Shown in pieces: positions 46,201-64,000 of a stretch of 64,000 nucleotides of DNA. The notes beneath the pieces were generated by a model. The model was not told the origin of the DNA. It did no database searches and saw nothing but the letters and a program-made list of their open reading frames with translations. Positions within the stretch are counted from its first letter, which is position 1, and each line of letters starts with the position of its first letter. The position numbers and the translations under genes were made by a program. The stretch is taken from NCBI GenBank assembly GCA_032207245.1, contig CM063503.1, positions 106,936,256-107,000,255 on the forward strand, written 5' to 3'. This DNA is from Pardosa pseudoannulata (Eukaryota > Arthropoda > Arachnida > Araneae > Lycosidae).

Positions 46201-48002
46201 TAATAACACAGTTGTTCAGAAATTCTTATTCTCATTTATTTGAATCACTTATTCTCATTTGATTTGGAGGTTAAGCTTTTAAAAACGTTCAAATTAGTGT
46301 ACCTTTGAACTAATGTTTTAATTTATAAATGGTTTTCATTAACTTTACATATAATGTTTTCAAACTATTTATGCTTTTTTTTACTATAAATATATCCTTT
46401 AGGTCAGTCCTATACATATGGTAAGATAGCTAAATTTTTACGTAATAGATGTATCATTTAAATCTTGAAAAGTGTTTATGCTTATATATTAACATAAGTA
46501 AAGTTTTGTATGAAGTATTGGAAATCGATTTGATGGACACGGTTATCCTTTTTCCAATGGACAGAATACTGCGCGGGGGGAAAAGGGGTTTACGTTATTT
46601 TTTGTCTGTTTTATTTCGACATCAATACTGTTGCATCATCTGGAATCAATTGGGAAAAAAGATGGATAAAGAAACATTGCGAGAAAAAGTAGAATTGAGT
46701 ATCTAAGAATATGGAACATAATGGTTGAGAATAGATAGTATGAAATCGTTGAGAAACAAATGTGATCCGCTTGAGCCGATGCAAACTCAAATTGAATGTT
46801 TATTTTGAAAGCATCTTATAATGTAATTCAAATGTAATGTAGTATTTTATCAGAAGAATGCTAGATTTGTTTTTACATCTTTATTATAATTCCAAGTGAT
46901 TATTTTGTATGTGCAAGTATCGTAAATATAGATTTTAAATTGCAGGTCCTTCAGAAAAGGCTTTTGTCAATTTAGTTGAATAAATCATTTATCCATATTT
47001 TCCTTTTGATATATTTCTGGATATTTATTCTCTGTTTGCCGCACATATAAAAAATATCTCTTTATTTTAATATTGTGCATTCATAACTCAAATAAAACTC
47101 CCAATTCTCGTTTTGTTGGTGATTCCTTAACCGAGGAATACCAATATTATGGGTTGTAAATGAAGAATACGAGCTTATCTACTTATCAGGTACTAGTAAT
47201 TAGAAATAATTTTAGATAAATAACACATAGCGCTTTATGTTACTATTAACTACTTTAGGAACAGAAATGATAATAGTGTGATTAAGAGACAACGATGATA
47301 GCTTAGGGATAAAAATAAACATGGACAGTTAAGTTGTAAAAGATAACAATTCACAATTGTATATTTTAAGAAAAATATATACTGAAATGTTTAATGTTGC
47401 TCTAAAATGTACAGTTTATATCACATAACTTTTAATTTTGTGATATATGTTGTACCTATTTGACAAATTTCACATTCATGAAAATTAAAATAAATTTCTC
47501 AGAGTAATATAAACAATAAACTTGCAATATTCTAAAACCAATACATATACAAAAATAAATGAAGCTACCTGCCAAGGTAGTCACTTTATCTTCCTCGTAT
47601 AAGTTTATCTATTTCAGAGTCTGACTAAAACTGAATTTTGAAATGTTGACATCAGAAATAATCTTCATATTAGCTGAAATTTACTCTTTGATTTGTGAAA
47701 AGTAAATAATTAGAGATTTCTTTTCTTCTTTGAGGCTTATAAACGTGTACACAAAGAATTTTACCTGTAACTTCATATCTCTCAATTCTTCTTATTACAA
47801 AGTTTTAAATAGATGTATTGGTGCAAATTTTAAGTATATATAGCTTACTATAAATAAATACACATTATGGAATGCATTAAATATTTACAGAATAGTAATC
47901 ACCTGAAGGGAGCTTCCTTTCACGATTCTTTAAATTGAAGATTTATGACAGCAATTGCTTATGAGTTTAATTTTGATGTTTGAATGCATGCACATAGACA
48001 CA
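43247..48002. other. Long AT-rich stretch without recognised genes
   Basis: No coding gene is supported. A possible fourth piggyBac-like element lies at 44246-45142 and is listed separately. A short G-rich patch (GCGGGGGGAAAAGGGG, 46572-46587) lies within an 85-codon open frame that has no known motif. Confidence 0.5.
44246..45146. mobile_element. Candidate fourth piggyBac-like element
   Basis: On the right, CCCTTTGGGTACC (read inward) abuts a TTAA at 45143-45146. On the left, CCCTTTGGTG starts at 44246 after TGAA, one base off TTAA. Near the right end, GGCTAT occurs four times (45035, 45086, 45111, 45121), and TAGCATT-C-AATGCTA (45041-45055) forms a hairpin. This resembles the subterminal architecture of elements 1 and 2. 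No transposase is seen. The imperfect left target site keeps confidence low. Confidence 0.35.
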
Positions 48003-48034
48003 AACACACATACACATATATATATGTGTGTTTT

Positions 48035-48110
<76 letters not shown>

Positions 48111-48115
48111 ATATA

Positions 48116-48191
<76 letters not shown>

Positions 48192-48213
48192 ATGTGTGTA
48201 CGTGTGTGTGTAT
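48003..48213. repeat. (CA)n(TA)n(TG)n compound microsatellite
   Basis: A short CA start is followed by a small ACATATATATATGTGT block, a TA core with two phase slips (near 48100 and 48121), and a TG run with CG interruptions. Confidence 0.96.
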
Positions 48214-48588
48214 AAATATAACAAATGTTCTTTTTTTTGTGATATGATCTAATTTAGTGTGAGTAACCATTCCTTTTTCAAGATTTTTGAAAACAAAATC
48301 TCCTTTTGATTGAAAATTAAAGTTAAGATAAAGTTATCTGATTTTGAGACACTTATTGAGTGTCTTCTTTGCAGTCGTACGGAATCTCTTTTTTACTTCA
48401 TTAACATACCGTAGTTCCTTATAGAATAAAAAAAAAGTATTAAACTTCAATTTCTGGAAGATACCTGATTGTAGACTGCTTCATTTGGTATGGTATTCTT
48501 CTATGGAGCGTTCGATGAGAATAAATCTCTCCAAATGTTTTTAAAGAAAATATCACTTATTAAAAATATATTATTTAATATATGCAAA
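48214..48588. other. Non-coding spacer between compound microsatellites
   Basis: No gene or repeat is recognised. Confidence 0.5.
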
Positions 48589-49339
<751 letters not shown>

Positions 49340-49427
<88 letters not shown>

Positions 49428-49440
49428 AATATATATGTAT
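49340..49440. repeat. (CA)n(TA)n microsatellite
   Basis: About 15 CA units run into about 50 bp of TA, with an imperfect TA/AAATAT tail. Confidence 0.97.
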
Positions 49441-52400
49441 AAACGTGTATGGAAGACTATATTAACTATATCAAAATTTTCTAATTACAATATTGAGTAA
49501 TAATTTTACACCATACTCATCGAAAATATGTGAAACACAATATTTGATAAACTTAAAATTTCTATCATGCATTAAAGAACAAATAATATAAAATATTTAT
49601 TATATAAAAACAGAACCATTTTTCAACTTTAATATTATTGTGCTGATTTTTTATAAAAAAATTCCCAAGCAGTTGTTATTAGGATTTCAATTCATGGGGT
49701 GATTACTAGAAAATCATTACGATACACTAATGAATCTTTCAAATATTTATGCATATACCATCGTAGTCGGAAGCAAGAAAAGATTATTTTAATGACCAGG
49801 GACATCTTGAATGAAGGGGGAAAATATTACTCATAATCTTATTTATGCTTTTATGGAAAAGAGGCAAAATTTAACTTAATGAAGGGAAACGGAAGAGTAT
49901 TTCGATTCATTACGTGGGGTATATGTAAATATCTCTGAATCATCAACACGAAATTGCTCGAAATAACTTAGAGCATAGGAATTTTTATTTTTCTCTTAGC
50001 GTACTGCATTTTTTAATTTTTTCCTTAGTACTCGAGTAAAATATTAAGGGAATAAACATATGATAAGCATTTGAAGTATGATAAAAATTGCAAGAAACAT
50101 TTGAAAGAAAATGAACTTGTATATCAATTAAAATAAATAATCTATTTTTTCCTATTTACAATATGCAGTTAAGAAAATTTTTGCCTTATATAAGATTACA
50201 AATTAGGTGGGTTTTAAAACTAGTAGTAATATAAGTGAGAGTGTTTATCTAATAAAATAATCTGGCATTTTTCAGACAAAATTGTTTTATCTATTTTAAC
50301 ATTTTGTACCTATTTCCCATTGTGATAATTTTTTTTATTTGTAAAATTAAATAAATCATAATCGATCAATTCCTATTCACTTAAAAGATATTTCTGTCTG
50401 ATTTCTTCTTGAGCTTATATTATCTCATAAGTAATTTAGCGTGTAATTCCAATAGTTCTATACGTCGTAATATATATTGCTTGCATGACATTTGCTACTC
50501 TTACCTGTCTTGTAGCTATAGTTACATGTCTGTATTTTGTGTAGTAAGTTACTAGCTTGAAGATCATATGAAGCTAAACTAAATCTTTTTTTCTCTTTCA
50601 TTTCCCTAAGTTAGTCGTTTATGAACAAATATGTTCAGATAACGAATGTATTTTGCTTACTATTGCTTATCAACTGTAGATCCAGGCTTTTTTATGTCTT
50701 CTAAAATATATTTAGTTATTATCATCAGTTGATTACAATTTTGTTCGTTACATTAAAGCCAGAAAACAGGGTGTATAATTTAAATGAATATTTTTTAAAA
50801 TGCCTTTAGTTTGACCGATTGAAATATTTGTTTCATTCTAATATTTTCCTTTATATTCGAATTTTCTTCTACAGACGTCTCAAATATTTATAAAATTTCT
50901 TTCTTTAAACTTAAGTTCCGGAAATAACTAAAAATAATTTAGTAGTTCTAAATTCAACTGAGTATTTATTTACAACATTTCAGTTTATTATAGCATTCAA
51001 GTTTGCAAGATTTCTTTTTATACTTATTCGGTTATTTTGTTTCTAGACTAATGTCCTAGAAAAATCCCTTACATCATTTTGTTTTTGTTTTTTTCATATG
51101 TCAGAAGTCTTTTAGTTTTTGCATAGATTAAAATAAATAGGATTACCTTTTTACCGATAGATAATATTTAAAATAAAATATATCTAACGAAATTATAATT
51201 TAGTTTTAAATAGTAAAAGTAAAATATCAAACTCATATTTTGAATTATCTCAAAACTTGGAATTAAACATCACATACTAGTCTGTTAAATTTGTTTTATT
51301 TAAAAAAAATTACAGTAAATCATATTCGCATTAATTTGCAAGATAAAATTTCTAATTTATATATAAAGAATTAAAATTTGGACATCATTAGACCATTAAA
51401 GCCAGAAAGAAATTAAGCAGATATTTTGCACATATATTTATCTAAGAGTTTTCATTATAAATTAGTCAAGCAGTTTTTCCAAAAGAAAAATTGCTTCGCC
51501 TTTAAACGTAATCATTAATAACCTCTTATAAACCGATTATTTTCCTTATTGGTTCTACTTTTTATATCATTGTAATATTAGATTGATAGGATTAATGTGC
51601 ACATTCATAACTGTGTAAAGAAAAAAAAATCTCTGCTGAGGTGCAAGTCATTTTCATTTTGGACTAATAAATTTTTGTGACTAAACAGACACCCTCAAGA
51701 TGTCAGAAATGTGTCCAATATCAAAATGAAAATAAATGTATAATAAAATAGTAGAAACTCGGCAACTGTTCTCCTAAAAGGTAATTAATGATCCCTGCCA
51801 TAACTGAAATAAACTGGGAGAAATTACTGTCATGGACGTTAGGCTAATGACATGATAAAATATTCTTTACTAAACGGGTTTTGTCACCAATCCTTCTACT
51901 AAAGTACAGAATTTAATAATTTATGAATTGTGTGTTTTATGAGTAAGATATTAAGCATCACCTGAAGTATAAATCCTCATTTAGTTCTTTATCTAAAATG
52001 CTTCTAGACATATTCGCATGTTTGATGAGAAATAATAAAAGTGCATTATTTTTATAACAGCCATAAAAAAGTGAAAGCTTTCGACACTACTCAAGTATTC
52101 ATAATGGTGCGTGGCAAATATACGGTGATAACATTTTTTTTAATACTTTCTGTAATTAAAAAATTAATTACAGTTAATGTTACAGAATTTAAAAAAAATA
52201 TATTTTGCGGGAACAGATAATTATATATATTTTAGAAATAGATAACAAATATGCATTACACTATTTTATTTTCAAATTTTTAGAATATTCACTATTATGA
52301 ATTAGACACTAATGATTACACATTACCTATCAATAAAAACCTATTTTAAAAATTAATATTTGAAAGAAATGTTTTAAAGTAATTTTAAGGTCATATCTTT

Positions 52401-54385
52401 AAGAGAGAGAAAAATATTTAAAATATAATAAATATTTCAGTTTTATAATATTAGGTTTTATAATATAGTTGATTGTCATGTTTTGAAATTTTTGAAGGTT
52501 ATGAGACGAATTAAAAGAACTAATAACCTTTTAAGAAGAAAAAAAAACGAATTTCAACGAATATCTCGGAATAGATAATGAAATTAAACTAAGAAAGAGC
52601 AGTAAAAAGGGTTTATAATGTCCATAAATTAAAAAAAATGCAATAACTACTACATCATAAAAGTTATTATTAATTATTTTTTCTCTTGAGTCTTTTGAAA
52701 TTTCGTAGAATTTTGAACTAAATAAATGGCAGTACCTACAGGTAATTATATTTTAATCCTATCAATTGCTATTATTTATTAAATATAGAATGAAAATAGC
52801 TAAAATTATTACGTTTTAAAATATATAATCTTTCAGTTCTATTCTTCAGTGCTTTTATAGGCGTTTCACACAAGAGGTATATGTGAATTTATTATTATTA
52901 TTTTACATTAATTTTTATTCTGAGATCTAATAGATATACTAAAAATGAAAATATATTTATTATATTCAATATAAATCAGCATGTAGCATTTTCGATTAAT
53001 CTAATTTTGAAACAAGTATTAATAACTACTAAAATAATATTTTATCCTGATGTTTTAACAATTTATATAAATAATTAGTTTTTTTATTTGTATAATAATT
53101 TCTATAAATAATTAGTTTATTTATTTATATAATAATTTCTATAAATAATTAGCATATTATTCTTTGGATAACATTGATAAAAATACTAAAAATAATTTGG
53201 AAATTCCCCTTTCACTCTTACTTAAGCATTTTTTCTCATCTAAAACTTTAAATATAAAATAAAAATAATTCATCCGCATTATTCTATTTCTTTTAAAATT
53301 GTATTCATGATAATACCTTCGACCAGAGCTGTTATTTAAGAGCTGATAGAGTTTCTATCTTTTTTCTTTTCAGTTTTATTTTGCATATCAGTTAAGTCAT
53401 AAAAAAACACATATTTGCAGAGCTACTTATAACATGGCGATGAATACCACATGCTTCAATACAATGTTCGCTCTCTTGCATTGAGACGGACAACAAAGTA
53501 TCCTTCCCAGCAAGCCATTTTTCCTTTCAACGCTGCCCTTTTTTCATGACAAGGCCATATGCTTTTATTATCTAGGAAACAATCTGTTTGCACTTCTTTC
53601 ACAGATAAAGTCAACTATATGTGGTTGTATACAAAATATACAAACATGAATTAACTTTTAGCACAAAAACAATAAAATTACATTTCTGATAATAATAAAG
53701 ATTGAGAAAAGTTTATTCACTCGAACATTACTTTATTTACTATTTTAGCTTATACTTTAAACAATATTATTTTCTTCCTTCCAATGTTTTTGTATTAGAA
53801 TGTGATTGAATATTTGTGTTTGGATCGTATTTAAAAAAAAGATGGTATTACATTGAGAACTATTTTTCTTCTATAATTTCTTCGAATATGAGCACATATT
53901 TATAAAAAAAAATTCATACCTATTGTTTTCCTTCCATTGATCAGTAAAAGATGTAATAATATTCGAATTTATTGTTTTGTGCTATATTCATATATTAAAT
54001 TAGTGTTATATTTATTTGAAATATTTTCTTCGACAAATAACTGAGCTTAAATAAGAACTGTAAAAGATATAATAATAGAAACATGAACATATTTCTTTTT
54101 AATACAACATTTGTTTTTAAATAAAAATGGCCCAATATTATTTACAACGTTTGAAACAAAGGAAATGTGCACAAAATTCCCTTGATTTCTTCAGTTAGGA
54201 AACATCAATAAAATATGGCTCACAAAATTTTACACCCTTCATATTCAACCTAGTCCTTACTTGAGTATATCACATCAATATCACAATCACTCAATACTAT
54301 TAAAAAGTTAAAAGACGTCAAAAAAACATTTGATTGAAGAATTACAAAGGGGAAAAATAATGCAGTATCACAAGTACTGGTTAGG
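49441..54385. other. Long AT-rich stretch without recognised genes
   Basis: No coding gene is supported. Three blocks are less AT-rich and non-repetitive: about 49765-49980, 51620-51870 and 53430-53600. A 37-bp minisatellite lies at 53066-53153. Confidence 0.5.
53066..53153. repeat. 37-bp minisatellite, about 2.4 units
   Basis: TATAAATAATTAG starts units at 53066, 53103 and 53140, an exact 37-bp spacing; each full unit ends in ATAATAATTTC. Confidence 0.85.
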
Positions 54386-54398
54386 CAAACCACATAAG

Positions 54399-54539
54399 GT
54401 TTGGTTTGGTTTGGTTTGGAGTGCTAAGGTCTACTTTTTGCAACACGAGGACTAATGAGACCGGGACCTACAGCTTAAAGCCGATTCCGAACGGCTACGA
54501 ACATCCATGCCACTGTGAGATTCGAACCCACGAACTATC
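54399..54539 (-). mobile_element. tRNA-derived SINE, 5' truncated, with 13-bp target duplication
   Basis: CAAACCACATAAG is repeated exactly at 54386-54398 and 54540-54552. Between them, in minus orientation, are the (CCAAA)n tail (plus strand GTTTGGTTTGGTTTGG), the full body and the B box (complement of 54519-54529). Similarity stops about 10 bp past the B box, so the A-box side of the tRNA head is missing. Truncation at the 5' end with intact target duplications is the signature of incomplete target-primed reverse transcription. Its sequence is close to the copy at 10278, suggesting recent activity. The 69-codon open frame across it is not a gene. Confidence 0.92.
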
Positions 54540-54552
54540 CAAACCACATAAG

Positions 54553-63750
<9,198 letters not shown>

Positions 63751-64000
63751 ATAAGTGTAGTTATATGTCAGGATTATTGATTAAGTTCAAAAAGCAATAA
63801 CTCTCTTTATAATTTTTACTTAAATGTCAGTCTAAAATCACATATTTTCTCAGAAAAATATCTTTTCAGTGTAGTTTATTCTTCCAGTAGATTTAAAATA
63901 ACTTTCGCGTTGGTATAAAAGTTTTAAATACTCATAAAGTTTCACACTTCACATAATTCGTTAATGTACACATCTTAACCAAAAGAAATTTAACATTTTT

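Noticed and set aside
46449..46706. 85-codon open frame with a G-rich patch
   Set aside because: No domain, signal or homology pattern is recognised and codon content follows local AT bias.

Overview
This window looks like strongly AT-rich non-coding DNA from an animal nuclear genome. I find no intact protein-coding gene, no rRNA or true tRNA gene, and no CRISPR array. Most long open frames lie inside (TA)n microsatellites, where they read as Tyr-Ile repeats, or inside mobile-element remnants. A decayed Tc1-like transposase, tRNA-derived SINEs with a CCAAA-type tail, piggyBac-like and hAT-like remnants and very long TA tracts suggest an arthropod. From memory the Tc1 lineage most resembles copies from spiders. 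That placement is inference; no search was run.

Layout. 1-5276: AT-rich DNA with a diverged tandem duplication. 5277-12350: the densest repeat zone, with two TA tracts, two short piggyBac-like elements, four diverged copies of an unnamed repeat of about 300 bp, and an inverted duplication with a SINE in one arm. 12350-24700: sparse, with SINE remnants, a 41-bp minisatellite, a 239-bp tandem duplication and a third piggyBac-like element. 24556-25216: an internally deleted SINE followed by two TA tracts. 27094-28029: a Tc1-like transposase pseudogene. 33203-35669: a SINE and a 605-bp hAT remnant with an 8-bp target duplication. 38864-43246: three long TA tracts and one short CA/TA tract, with a short element lying between two of the TA tracts. 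44246-45142: a weak candidate for a fourth piggyBac-like element. 48003-49440: three CA/TA/TG tracts. 54386-54552: a 5'-truncated SINE between perfect 13-bp target duplications. 56636-63750: four more long TA tracts.

The DNA transposons here lack complete transposase genes and look non-autonomous or dead. The SINEs would depend on a LINE supplied elsewhere. TA-based microsatellites cover about 4.4 kb (about 7%) in 18 tracts. Where they carry CA or TG, the order is nearly always CA, then TA, then TG. The most useful observations are the paired subterminal hairpins of the piggyBac-like elements, the filled and empty SINE site preserved within one inverted duplication, and the polarity of the compound microsatellites. 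A few stretches of higher complexity could be conserved regulatory DNA, but that cannot be judged from one sequence.
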